Shown: positions 9,601-16,236 of the stretch, piece after piece
Layout of the letters: every line of letters starts with the position of its first letter
Position numbering within the stretch: the first letter of the stretch is position 1
Origin: Chryseobacterium sp. C-71
GTDB taxonomy: Bacteria; Bacteroidota; Bacteroidia; Flavobacteriales; Weeksellaceae
Length of the DNA stretch: 64,000 nt
Direction of reading: 5' to 3'
Assembly (NCBI RefSeq): GCF_020911865.1
Contig: NZ_CP087131.1
Coordinates: forward strand, 3,348,001-3,412,000
Made by a program: the position numbers and the translations under genes
The notes under the pieces: generated by a model
The model's input: the letters and a program-made list of their open reading frames with translations, nothing else
Told to the model about the DNA's origin: nothing
Databases searched by the model: none

Positions 9601-11463
9601 AGCACGTTGCAGCCATTGGTTGATTTAACGGTTGATGATATTATGATGAACGGAAATGATATGGGTGACCTTACCATTTCTGCGGTCAACGGATTTTCTT
9701 TAAATGTATATGATGTCGATGTAAAAGTAACATCAGCAGGTGTGATTGGAAATAATAATCTTCACCTAACGGGTACGGTTAATAACAATACACCATCTCC
9801 AACAATCGATTTGGTTACTGAATTGAGAGATTTCGATTTAGCATTTACCCAACAGTTTGTACAAACCATTTTTGGAAATTTAAGAGGAAAAGCAACCGGA
9901 GATTTAAAAATAAACGGAACGCTTAAAAATCTTGATTATAGTGGCGACATTGCTTTAAAGGAATTTGGTTTAAAACTATTGTTCACGGGAGTTGATTATT
10001 CTTTTGACGATACAGTGATTCCGCTTTCTAAAGGTTTGGCGATTTTGAACAATATTGGAGTACATGACGGAAGAACCAATTCACAAGGAACAATTTCCGG
10101 GGCGATTCAGTTTGAAACTTTATCATCGATGGGGGTCAACCTGGTAATGAGAGCCGATAATTTATTAATGCTGAATACCACTCAGAAAGAATATGATCTT
10201 TTCTGGGGAAGAGTTTATGGTCAGGGAGATTTATACGTCGACGGTCCGGTTTCTGCATTAAATTTATCAACTCCAAATATGAAAGCATTGAACGGAAGTA
10301 CATTTACTTTCAATTCAAGTTCAACTTCAAATGTTGAAGAATTTAAAATGCTGAGGTTCCTGAAAGAGGGAAAAGACGGTCTGGTAACTTTAGAAGAGAA
10401 GAAAAAATCCGGAGCCAATATGAATATCGATTTCAGTCTTGATGTTGATAAAGGAACTACGGTAAACGTTCTGGTGGGTGATGATGTCGGAAATATTACG
10501 GTAAAAGGGATTGCTGATGATTTGAGATTCCAGATGGGAAGACAGGGTGCCATTGCAATGAACGGATCTTATATGGTGGATAGTGGAACGTTTGTGTCTA
10601 AAGCAATCTTAAACAGGACTTTCCAGATTCAGAAAAACAGCAGCATACGCTGGGACGGTGATGCGATGAAGCCGATGCTAGATATTACAGCAAATTATGT
10701 GAGAATGGTTTCTAATGCAGGGGAGTATCTGAACATGGGTCAGTTGCAGCCAATCAGTATTCTTCTGCAGGCAAATATCACCAATACTTTAAGTGATCCT
10801 AAAATAGCACTGAATGTTACTGCGCTTGATGTATCGAGTCAGGTAAAAGAAACTTTAGCAGCAAGGATAAACCAGACAGAAGGAGAGAATGTTTTGCAGT
10901 TTGGTTCTATCTTACTATTAAACAGTTTTAATGTTTCCAATACAGGGAATTTAAATTTTGATGCGGCTGGCGTAGCAGAATCTTCGGGTTACAATATGTT
11001 GCTTAAACAATTAGGGTCAGTGCTTAATACAATGAGTAATGAATTTCAGATTGATTTAAATTATGTAAAAGCTGATCAGAATTCAAATTTGGGTGACCGT
11101 GCTAATGCTGGAGTGAGTTTTGATCTTTCACCAAGAGTTACCGTGAAAACCGGATTGGGTATTCCTTTAAATAAAACAGATGCTACAGAAACCAACTATC
11201 TCTCCGGAGAAGGAAGTATAGAGTATGATATTTCTAAAAAGAATGACGGGACTTTACTTCTAAGAGGGTACTCTAAACCAACCAATATCGGAATGGGTGT
11301 TGGGACGGTTGGCACCAACGGTTCTGCAAATCAGGCGTATGGTGGTGGTATTGTATGGAGTAAAAGCTTCAATTCTTTCTTTAAAAAGAAGAGAAAAGAT
11401 AAAAAACAGCCTCCTGCTAGTAAGGAAATAAAAACAGATTCCGTAAAATCAACGGTTAAATAA
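6676..11463 (+). CDS. tamB: Translocation and assembly module TamB-like giant inner-membrane protein
   Basis: A very large AsmA/TamB-superfamily protein that bridges the inner and outer membranes and is implicated in outer-membrane protein assembly and lipid transport. I start it at 6676 (MAKLENN), giving 1595 residues. Starts at 6607 and 6613 are in frame but lie inside tsaD. Residues 1-70 are a charged, amphipathic cytoplasmic region (VQKTVDNVQETVKEASELA, like YtxH/apolipoprotein helices). Residues 71-93 form one membrane anchor. The rest is repetitive beta-structure, and the DUF490/TamB C-terminal domain spans about the last 400 residues. A Lys-rich tail ends the protein. Family is clear; the exact start is uncertain. 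Confidence 0.9.
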   Translation: MAKLENNNENEHKKSVAENLGDQVQKTVDNVQETVKEASELASDAIHHPIDTAQEFGKQAAKDVVSYSWWAKLLLILFWTVLGIVAFVFIAINLPVTKRWAADQALQIVNRDFKAKMSTESVEVDFFGDVTIKGLRIKDYKDLDFIKAREFKANSDWFSLATNVGKNNSLSFNGLRLIDADIKVITYKGDSISNFIRFTQLFDSGKKKDPTKPPFQLNSRLEILNSKVSIVNQNSPGEPGKWLTATNVNLIAPKLKVNGVNINATINNFTFTTKRWGKAHFVDTFSTDFSMTEDYLFLKDLTLNTDHSLLQGDIKFNLNKGSWADFTNKVKWDMNLKLGSQLSGYDISYFVTNWDNFVPFNISGKMTGPLNQFRLDNFLIRNPSVNIATQKMNITNLLKGNFLIETNNLSADFTYKDLKAMMPNFISIKMKNFADDFGKLKYNGDVKVTPKQVYVSSGNLMTGIGQAKITNFSLTDFSTTMPKYKGYAEVRDLNTSVITKSKTVGLISGKFNIDGQSFDVNTMKIRTKSQISSIEIMNKEINNLNLDGLLDHRKYNGLITVNDEQAKATVKGLIDFSTKRISANVDANVTHLNMNYFTDKPGSQIISGQVNGKMSMTNLNDLNLDVEANNINFATAAQRYQIPNAKVKTFIESGNRVIDVNAPGAVDGKISGRYNLADLAGMVENGLGKILVGPPPRKLYRGQNFMMNFDVQQGLVSYFMPDLKLPQGATVEGEYDGNSNNLILNLDAASLKYVMTKKEEITDADMALADANPAYTVNPREVITRDSALVDSVIVRINTANLDQQLYAKIKRVEYNKNILKDILLTGKNENNSTLRIATSFQHGSPEDELDDNLKNYAINFNQSTNPAGDYIFRFEPTEVNFNNVKWSIDTSPELDHYISYRKKTQDFEVRNLKIYSDNSSLLINESIFKSAKDFYVDAEVQDFAIEKLLEMQAGGNPMDIKGLANGSVKIKMDKSTLQPLVDLTVDDIMMNGNDMGDLTISAVNGFSLNVYDVDVKVTSAGVIGNNNLHLTGTVNNNTPSPTIDLVTELRDFDLAFTQQFVQTIFGNLRGKATGDLKINGTLKNLDYSGDIALKEFGLKLLFTGVDYSFDDTVIPLSKGLAILNNIGVHDGRTNSQGTISGAIQFETLSSMGVNLVMRADNLLMLNTTQKEYDLFWGRVYGQGDLYVDGPVSALNLSTPNMKALNGSTFTFNSSSTSNVEEFKMLRFLKEGKDGLVTLEEKKKSGANMNIDFSLDVDKGTTVNVLVGDDVGNITVKGIADDLRFQMGRQGAIAMNGSYMVDSGTFVSKAILNRTFQIQKNSSIRWDGDAMKPMLDITANYVRMVSNAGEYLNMGQLQPISILLQANITNTLSDPKIALNVTALDVSSQVKETLAARINQTEGENVLQFGSILLLNSFNVSNTGNLNFDAAGVAESSGYNMLLKQLGSVLNTMSNEFQIDLNYVKADQNSNLGDRANAGVSFDLSPRVTVKTGLGIPLNKTDATETNYLSGEGSIEYDISKKNDGTLLLRGYSKPTNIGMGVGTVGTNGSANQAYGGGIVWSKSFNSFFKKKRKDKKQPPASKEIKTDSVKSTVK

Positions 11464-11545
11464 TCTGAATCCTTGAATGATTTTTATCATCCGTGTTAAT
11501 TATTGTTAATGTTTGATATATTTTTTTTAGTTAATATATTTTTCT

Positions 11546-11553
11546 TAATTTTG
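11546..11553 (+). promoter_or_regulatory. Candidate -7 box of the Lrp-type regulator gene
   Basis: TAATTTTG matches the Bacteroidota -7 consensus TAnnTTTG, 44 bp before the ATG. I see no TTTG -33 box at the usual distance. Confidence 0.4.
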
Positions 11554-11597
11554 TAAAAAATTTATCGATTTTTTAGGAAAAATATAATTTCACTAAT

Positions 11598-12068
11598 ATG
11601 AACTATCAACTGGACGAAATAGACAAGAAAATTCTTGATTTCTTAGTAGAAAACACAAGAATGCCTTTTACAGAAATTGCAAAACAGATGGACGTATCTG
11701 CAGGAACAATTCATGTAAGAGTGAAGAAAATGGAAGATGCAGGTATTATTTTAGGATCATCTCTTAATTTAGATTATGGTAAGTTAGATTACCACTTTAC
11801 AGCTTTTATCGGAATCCTTTTAACAAAATCAAACCGCACTCAAGAGGTTTTGAAGGAGTTAGGAACCATTCCAAACGTAGTAGAAGCAAGCGTAATCTCT
11901 GGAAAATACAACATTTTCTGTAAGGTAAAAGCTAAAAATACTGAAGACGCTAAAAAGATTATTTATCAGATCGACGACATCCAGGATGTGATGAGAACTG
12001 AGAGTATGATCTCAATGGAAGAGTTTTTGAGCGATAAAAACAGATTGATCAATGCGATCTCGATTTAA
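11598..12068 (+). CDS. Lrp/AsnC-family transcriptional regulator
   Basis: 156 residues. Residues 5-60 are an AsnC-type winged helix-turn-helix (DKKILDFLVENTRMPFTEIA, recognition helix SAGTIHVRVKKM). Residues 65-150 form the RAM/AsnC ligand-binding domain that assembles octamers. Such proteins sense amino acids and control amino-acid metabolism. The ligand and targets here cannot be read from the sequence. It is monocistronic, ending in a strong hairpin terminator 26 bp after the stop. Confidence 0.93.
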   Translation: MNYQLDEIDKKILDFLVENTRMPFTEIAKQMDVSAGTIHVRVKKMEDAGIILGSSLNLDYGKLDYHFTAFIGILLTKSNRTQEVLKELGTIPNVVEASVISGKYNIFCKVKAKNTEDAKKIIYQIDDIQDVMRTESMISMEEFLSDKNRLINAISI

Positions 12069-12093
12069 TCAAATTTTAGACGATATAAATACC

Positions 12094-12131
12094 AAAGAAC
12101 TTATGAAGTAATTCATAAGTTCTTTATTTTT
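12094..12131 (+). terminator. Terminator of the Lrp-type gene, overlapping the next promoter
   Basis: A perfect 14-bp stem (12094-12107 with 12112-12125), loop GTAA, followed by a T-rich tract. The downstream edge of the stem and the T tract also form the TATTTTTG -7 box of the next gene. Confidence 0.85.
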
Positions 12132-12132
12132 G
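12125..12132 (+). promoter_or_regulatory. -7 box immediately before the next start codon (near-leaderless)
   Basis: TATTTTTG lies exactly 4 nt before the ATG at 12137. Initiation would give a transcript with almost no 5' leader. It overlaps the upstream terminator. Confidence 0.55.
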
Positions 12133-12136
12133 CACT

Positions 12137-12526
12137 ATGGAAAAGGAATATAAAGAATACAGTTATTTTGATGAAGATCCGAAAAAAGGATGGGGTTTTA
12201 TTTTGGCATTGGCGTCTCTGCTTTTATTTACTTTCATGGGAATCGGGCTCGATTTTGACGAGTATCTGCAACACGAAACCCTGAATATTCCTTCAGGATA
12301 TTTTTATTTTATTTTCTCAATCGATATTTTAATGATTGCAGGAATTGTGCTCATGTTTTTTTACAGAAAAATAGGCATCATTCTTTTTCCGGTGATGCTT
12401 GTTCTGCATTTCTTTATGCACAATTATTATTTGTCTACGTTCTTGTATTCAGACGTTACCAATCTTTTCCTTTTTACAGGTTTTGGAATGCTGGCCATTA
12501 TTCCGAAGTGGAAGTTTTTTAGATAA
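12137..12526 (+). CDS. Small integral membrane protein of unknown function
   Basis: 129 residues with a polar N-terminus (MEKEYKEYSYFDEDPKKG) and about four membrane segments (residues 19-37, 57-75, 80-98 and 105-122), ending PKWKFFR. No signature of a known transporter or enzyme. It sits between the Lrp regulator and a convergent secreted protein and appears monocistronic with its own promoter. Function unknown. Confidence 0.75.
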   Translation: MEKEYKEYSYFDEDPKKGWGFILALASLLLFTFMGIGLDFDEYLQHETLNIPSGYFYFIFSIDILMIAGIVLMFFYRKIGIILFPVMLVLHFFMHNYYLSTFLYSDVTNLFLFTGFGMLAIIPKWKFFR

Positions 12527-12548
12527 TTAATTTTAAAATATTTATTAC

Positions 12549-12578
12549 AAAAAAAATCCACTGAATATTCGGTGGATT
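12549..12578 (-). terminator. Terminator of the secreted-protein gene 12598-13152
   Basis: Stem AATCCAC/GTGGATT (12555-12561 with 12572-12578), with GAATATTC in the loop. On the minus strand the stem is followed by a T tract (12549-12556). Confidence 0.75.
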
Positions 12579-12597
12579 AGTTATTTACAGTGAAATT

Positions 12598-13152
12598 TTA
12601 TCTTTTAATAACACTCTTATTCCATTTTAAATGAGTTGTTGTTTTCTGTTGTATAAAACGTTTTCTTACTTCATTTAAAGTTGCAGAAAAGCGATATTCC
12701 TGAGAGTAGGGTGCTTTATCTGAGGAAACATAATGATTAAACGTTACTGTTTTTGAGCCATTGATTGCTACTCCTTCTCCATGGAAAATGGGGGTTACTA
12801 ATTTTCCATTTTTGCTTCGGTCTTTATTTGAAAATAATATTCTGCTGTTTTTTGCTCCAATAAATCTTGGGTCAATGCCGCTTTCCATTTCGTACATTTC
12901 GCATTGGCTTCCGAACGGTCCATATTCGAAAACCTTATTTTCGCTCCCAACTTTGATTGCTGGATTGTATGATTTTGTCACTTTAAAAGTATTTGGAGAA
13001 ATAAAATAACCTTCTACTGCCGTATTTAATGTTGGGTCAAAATTATCTAAAAGTTGATTAAACGGCGTGTGAACCGGTGAACAAGCTTTGGCAGAATCCG
13101 TTCCCATTAAGATAAAGATGATTCCAAGTAGTACGGGTAATAATTTTTTCAT
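12598..13152 (-). CDS. Small secreted protein with N-terminal Cys after signal peptide
   Basis: I start at 13152 (MKKLLPVLLGIIFILMGT), giving 184 residues. An in-frame start at 13263 would add 37 residues that cover the transketolase terminator hairpin. The signal peptide ends in AKA, followed at once by CSP, so mature processing would leave Cys at or next to position 1. A second Cys lies in SQCEMYE near residue 89. N-terminal cysteine right after the cleavage site recalls NTR/TIMP-like folds, but the similarity is too slight to assign. Function unknown. Confidence 0.7.
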   Translation of the reverse strand: MKKLLPVLLGIIFILMGTDSAKACSPVHTPFNQLLDNFDPTLNTAVEGYFISPNTFKVTKSYNPAIKVGSENKVFEYGPFGSQCEMYEMESGIDPRFIGAKNSRILFSNKDRSKNGKLVTPIFHGEGVAINGSKTVTFNHYVSSDKAPYSQEYRFSATLNEVRKRFIQQKTTTHLKWNKSVIKR

Positions 13153-13254
13153 GTTTTTGTATTGAATATTTTTATTCACTAAAAATAGAACAGCAATTAC
13201 CAAACCAAGTATTTCTCCATCATTACAATCTGTAGCTTCCGGTATATGCAAAAC

Positions 13255-13280
13255 AAAAAACACGCCCGAAAGCGTGTTTT
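13255..13280 (-). terminator. Terminator of the transketolase operon
   Basis: Stem AAAACACGC/GCGTGTTTT (13257-13265 with 13272-13280), loop CCGAAA, with a T tract on the minus strand just beyond. It lies 21 bp after the stop of the C-terminal subunit gene. Confidence 0.88.
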
Positions 13281-13300
13281 AAATATGATTTCAAAGAAAT

Positions 13301-14248
13301 TTATTTATCTAAAATTCTTTTCACAGCATCAATGACAGCTGCAGAATCGATTTTATATTTTTTCATTAATTCGGCAGGAGTTGCAGATTCTCCGAAAGTA
13401 TCATTTACTGCAACAAATTCTTGTCTTGTAGGTCTTTTTCTAGCCAACATTCCTGCTACTGATTCTCCTAAACCACCTAAGTAATTATGTTCTTCAGCAG
13501 TAACAATTTTACCAGTTTTTTCAACAGATTTTAAGATAATTTCCTCATCCAATGGTTTAATTGTGTGGATGTTGATTACTTCACAAGAGATGCCTTCTTT
13601 TTCAAGCTCTTCTGCCGCAACCAAAGATTCCCAAACCAAGTGACCCGTTGCAACAATCGTTACATCTGTTCCTTCTTGCAAGAGGATCCCTTTTCCGATT
13701 TCAAAAGGCATATCTTCAGGAATAAAAACTGGCACTACCGGTCTTCCGAATCTTAAGTAAACAGGACCTTCAAAGTCAGCAATCGCTAAAGTTGCAGCTT
13801 TTGTCTGATTGTAGTCACAAGTGTTGATTACGGTCATTCCCGGAAGCATTTTCATCATTCCAATATCTTCCAAAACCTGGTGTGTTGCACCGTCTTCACC
13901 CAAAGTAAGACCTGCGTGAGAAGCACAGATTTTTACATTTTTATTGGAGTATGCAATCGACTGACGAATTTGGTCATACACTCTTGAAGTAGAGAAGTTA
14001 GCAAAAGTTCCCGTAAAAGGAATTTTTCCTGTGATGCTCAAACCTGCAGCCAATCCCATCATGTTAGCTTCTGCGATACCAACCTGATAAAATCTTTCAG
14101 GAGCTTTTTCGATGAATTTTTCCATTTTCAAAGAACCGATAAGGTCTGCGCAAAGTGCTACAACATTAGGATTTTTATCAGCCAATTCAGCTAATCCAGC
14201 CCCAAATCCTGAACGTGTATCTTTTTTTTCTGTATATGTATATTTCAT
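13301..14248 (-). CDS. Transketolase, C-terminal (pyrimidine-binding) subunit
   Basis: 315 residues matching the second half of transketolase: a Pyr/PP-binding domain (TRSGFGAGLAELADKNPNVV, GIAEANMMGLAAGLS, ASHAGLTLGEDGATHQ) and the C-terminal transketolase domain (VIDAVKRIL end). It works with the N-terminal subunit encoded just upstream (14318-15169), 69 bp away on the same strand, to exchange two-carbon units in the pentose phosphate pathway. The split two-gene form is widespread and is not a broken gene: both halves have proper starts and stops. Confidence 0.94.
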   Translation of the reverse strand: MKYTYTEKKDTRSGFGAGLAELADKNPNVVALCADLIGSLKMEKFIEKAPERFYQVGIAEANMMGLAAGLSITGKIPFTGTFANFSTSRVYDQIRQSIAYSNKNVKICASHAGLTLGEDGATHQVLEDIGMMKMLPGMTVINTCDYNQTKAATLAIADFEGPVYLRFGRPVVPVFIPEDMPFEIGKGILLQEGTDVTIVATGHLVWESLVAAEELEKEGISCEVINIHTIKPLDEEIILKSVEKTGKIVTAEEHNYLGGLGESVAGMLARKRPTRQEFVAVNDTFGESATPAELMKKYKIDSAAVIDAVKRILDK

Positions 14249-14317
14249 TTTGAATTTAAAGATTATAATATTTAAAGATTGAATAATTACTTATTTCTAA
14301 TTATTCATTAATAATAA

Positions 14318-15169
14318 TTAATAGTCAGCTGGAGCTTCTAAGTATAATTGTTTGAAAGCCGTATCCAACTGCTCGTCATTTGGAGCTTTACCATGCCAAG
14401 CGTGAGTTCCCATCATGTAATCAACACCGTTACCCATAATTGTGTGAAGGATGATTGCAACTGGTTTTCCGTTTCCTGTTTCTGCTTTTGCTCTTTCAAG
14501 AATAGCAATTACGGCCTCAAGGTCGTTACCGTTTTTCTCTTCCAAAACGATCCATCCGAAAGCTTCTAATTTTGCATGAAGATTTCCTAATGAAAGTACA
14601 TTTTCTGTGCTTCCGTCAATCTGTTGTCCGTTATAATCAATTGTAGAGATCACATTATCTACTTTTTTAGCTGCAGCATACATCAAAGCTTCCCAAACTT
14701 GACCTTCCTGCAATTCTCCGTCACCATGAAGGGTATATACCAAAGAATTGTCACCGTCTAATTTTTTACCCTGAGCAACACCAAGTGCCACAGAAAGTCC
14801 CTGACCTAAAGATCCTGAAGCGACTCTAATCCCTTCCAAACCTTCATGAGTGGTTGGGTGACCTTGTAATCTTGAATTTAATTTTCTGAAAGTCTTCAAC
14901 TCATCTACCGGAAAGAAACCAAATCTTGCCAAAGTAGAATAGAAAACCGGTGAAATATGTCCGTTTGAAAGGTAGAAATGATCTTCGTTCTTACCTTCCA
15001 TGGTGAATGGCAGTTTGTAGTTCAGAACTTTACCGTAAAGTGCAGTGAAGTACTCTGTACAGCCTAAACTTCCACCGGGATGCCCTGAATTGACAGCGTG
15101 AACCATTCTCAAAATGTCTCTTCTGATTTGTGTTGTAAGAGATTTCAGCTCTTCAATACTTTTACTCAT
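14318..15169 (-). CDS. Transketolase, N-terminal (thiamine diphosphate) subunit
   Basis: 283 residues with the substrate/ThDP His in SGHPGGSLG near residue 29, and the ThDP-Mg motif GDGELQEGQVWEALMYAA ending in DYNG (about 148-180), as in the first half of transketolase. It ends at ...EAPADY before the partner subunit starts, so the enzyme is a heterotetramer of two chains. First gene of a two-gene operon. Confidence 0.94.
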   Translation of the reverse strand: MSKSIEELKSLTTQIRRDILRMVHAVNSGHPGGSLGCTEYFTALYGKVLNYKLPFTMEGKNEDHFYLSNGHISPVFYSTLARFGFFPVDELKTFRKLNSRLQGHPTTHEGLEGIRVASGSLGQGLSVALGVAQGKKLDGDNSLVYTLHGDGELQEGQVWEALMYAAAKKVDNVISTIDYNGQQIDGSTENVLSLGNLHAKLEAFGWIVLEEKNGNDLEAVIAILERAKAETGNGKPVAIILHTIMGNGVDYMMGTHAWHGKAPNDEQLDTAFKQLYLEAPADY

Positions 15170-15273
15170 ATATTAGGATTTATTTATTAGAATTGATACA
15201 TGCGAATTTACGATTTTTTGTCGGCTTACGGAAATGGAAAAATCCGGAGTTTGAGTTCTAGATTTTGTTATTT

Positions 15274-15305
15274 ACTTTGTCAAAATTTATAATTTTTGAC
15301 AAAGT
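15274..15305. repeat. Inverted repeat, probably a decayed relative of the RAYT palindromes
   Basis: Arms ACTTTGTCAAAA and TTTTGACAAAGT (12 bp, perfect), spacer 8 nt. It keeps the TTGTCAA/TTGACAA core of the palindromes at 15465 and 16172, with the G/C positions replaced by A/T in matched pairs. Confidence 0.6.
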
Positions 15306-15464
15306 TTTGAATTATCGTGATAATGTATTTGCTTTAACCAAAAAATTAAAAAGATCGATTATTTTTTTACTATTGAAATTATTTTCCAATGTAGACTTCT
15401 TAGGTATTTCTCAGTTGATAGTTTGTTGTTTTTTTTGATAAAGAGAATGGTTTTGTGTGTGCTC

Positions 15465-15497
15465 AACCTTGTCAAGGTTTTAAACCTTGACAAGGTT
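15465..15497. repeat. 33-nt perfect palindrome (REP-like), 3' side of RAYT
   Basis: Arms AACCTTGTCAAGGTTT and AAACCTTGACAAGGTT around a single T. Each arm is itself a dyad (AACCTTG/CAAGGTT), so either one long hairpin or two small ones can form. It ends 14 bp before the transposase stop codon. Confidence 0.9.
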
Positions 15498-15511
15498 CAT
15501 ATCGCCCAAAA

Positions 15512-16105
15512 TTAAAACTGATAATCTGTTTCTTTTTGATGGCATATTATGAAATTTTCTCTATCCTCAAACATTTCAATAACCTCATTTCTTTTTAATG
15601 AGGTTAAGGAATTGCTTAGAATTGTTTTGTAAGAAGAATACTTATAGTTTTGAAAACCTCCCGAATTGGGATTCTGATGGATATAAATAATACATTGTCT
15701 TAAATAATCTTCAGAAGTAATCAGTTTTCTTTTAAAAGGCGATTCAATCAATGAGCCGTGACGGTTATTTTCTTTGTTAAATGCCTGCGAATAAGAATTA
15801 AATATCTTTGCGAACTGTTTTGAAAATGAATTTTGAGAAGCATGTAATCCTTTTTCAAAATGTTTTTCTTTGTGAATTTTAATTTCGTTTAAATCTTTAT
15901 CATCCTTAATTTTGACTAGCAAATGAAAATGGTTTGGCATTAAACAGTATGCATAAATGTCAGAAACAGTCAAAAGATTTTCTTTAAGTTTATTTAGAAA
16001 AAATTGATAGTTTCTTTCAGTTTTAAATATGACTTCTCCATTAATTCCACGGTTGTAAATGTGATAAAAGTAATCAGCCTCTATGGGAGTAATTCTAATA
16101 TCCAT
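15512..16105 (-). CDS. REP-associated tyrosine transposase (IS200-like Y1 transposase, RAYT)
   Basis: 197 residues of the Y1_Tnp fold: YHIYNRGINGE at the N-terminus, the metal-binding HUH motif in MPNHFHLLV (His59 and His61), and the C-terminal catalytic-tyrosine helix YIHQNP (about 141-146). Length is as expected for RAYTs, which nick at REP hairpins as single-strand endonucleases. All motifs are intact, so it may be active. The start at 16105 (MDIRITPIEA) fits the family N-terminus. It is flanked by two perfect palindromes that are its likely substrates. Confidence 0.9.
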   Translation of the reverse strand: MDIRITPIEADYFYHIYNRGINGEVIFKTERNYQFFLNKLKENLLTVSDIYAYCLMPNHFHLLVKIKDDKDLNEIKIHKEKHFEKGLHASQNSFSKQFAKIFNSYSQAFNKENNRHGSLIESPFKRKLITSEDYLRQCIIYIHQNPNSGGFQNYKYSSYKTILSNSLTSLKRNEVIEMFEDRENFIICHQKETDYQF

Positions 16106-16171
16106 TGTGTTTTTATTTTTTTAACTTTGATTACACTAAGTTTTTTAGTGATTTTTTTACAGATTCTGATT

Positions 16172-16204
16172 AACCATGTCAAGGTTTTAAACCTTGACAT
16201 GGTT
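16172..16204. repeat. 33-nt perfect palindrome (REP-like), 5' side of RAYT
   Basis: Arms AACCATGTCAAGGTTT and AAACCTTGACATGGTT around a single T. It differs from the copy at 15465 by T to A in one arm and the matching change in the other, so pairing is kept. It lies 66 bp upstream of the transposase ATG. Confidence 0.9.
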
Positions 16205-16236
16205 AGGAACAGTGCAAAGTTTAATATCGTACAAAC

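Larger units (their letters stand above)
15170..15511. other. Gene-free stretch upstream of the transketolase operon
   Basis: AT-rich. It must hold the transketolase promoter (minus strand). It contains two inverted repeats, described separately: a 12-bp-arm dyad at 15274-15305 and a perfect 33-nt palindrome at 15465-15497. Confidence 0.7.
15465..16204 (-). mobile_element. Palindrome-flanked RAYT unit
   Basis: The unit consists of a Y1-type transposase gene (15512-16105) with a 33-nt palindrome on each side (15465-15497 and 16172-16204). Both palindromes have the same length, the same 1-nt centre and a shared inner sequence. They differ at one outer position that is compensated on the other arm. 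This is the layout of a REP-associated tyrosine transposase with its REP-like sequences. Boundaries beyond the palindromes are unknown and no target duplication is visible. Confidence 0.7.

Noticed and set aside
13153..13263. Longer start for the secreted protein at 12598
   Set aside because: It would cover the transketolase terminator, and the internal Met at 13152 begins a perfect signal peptide.
13301..15169. Broken (frameshifted) transketolase
   Set aside because: Both halves have good starts, stops and family boundaries. The two-subunit form is well known.
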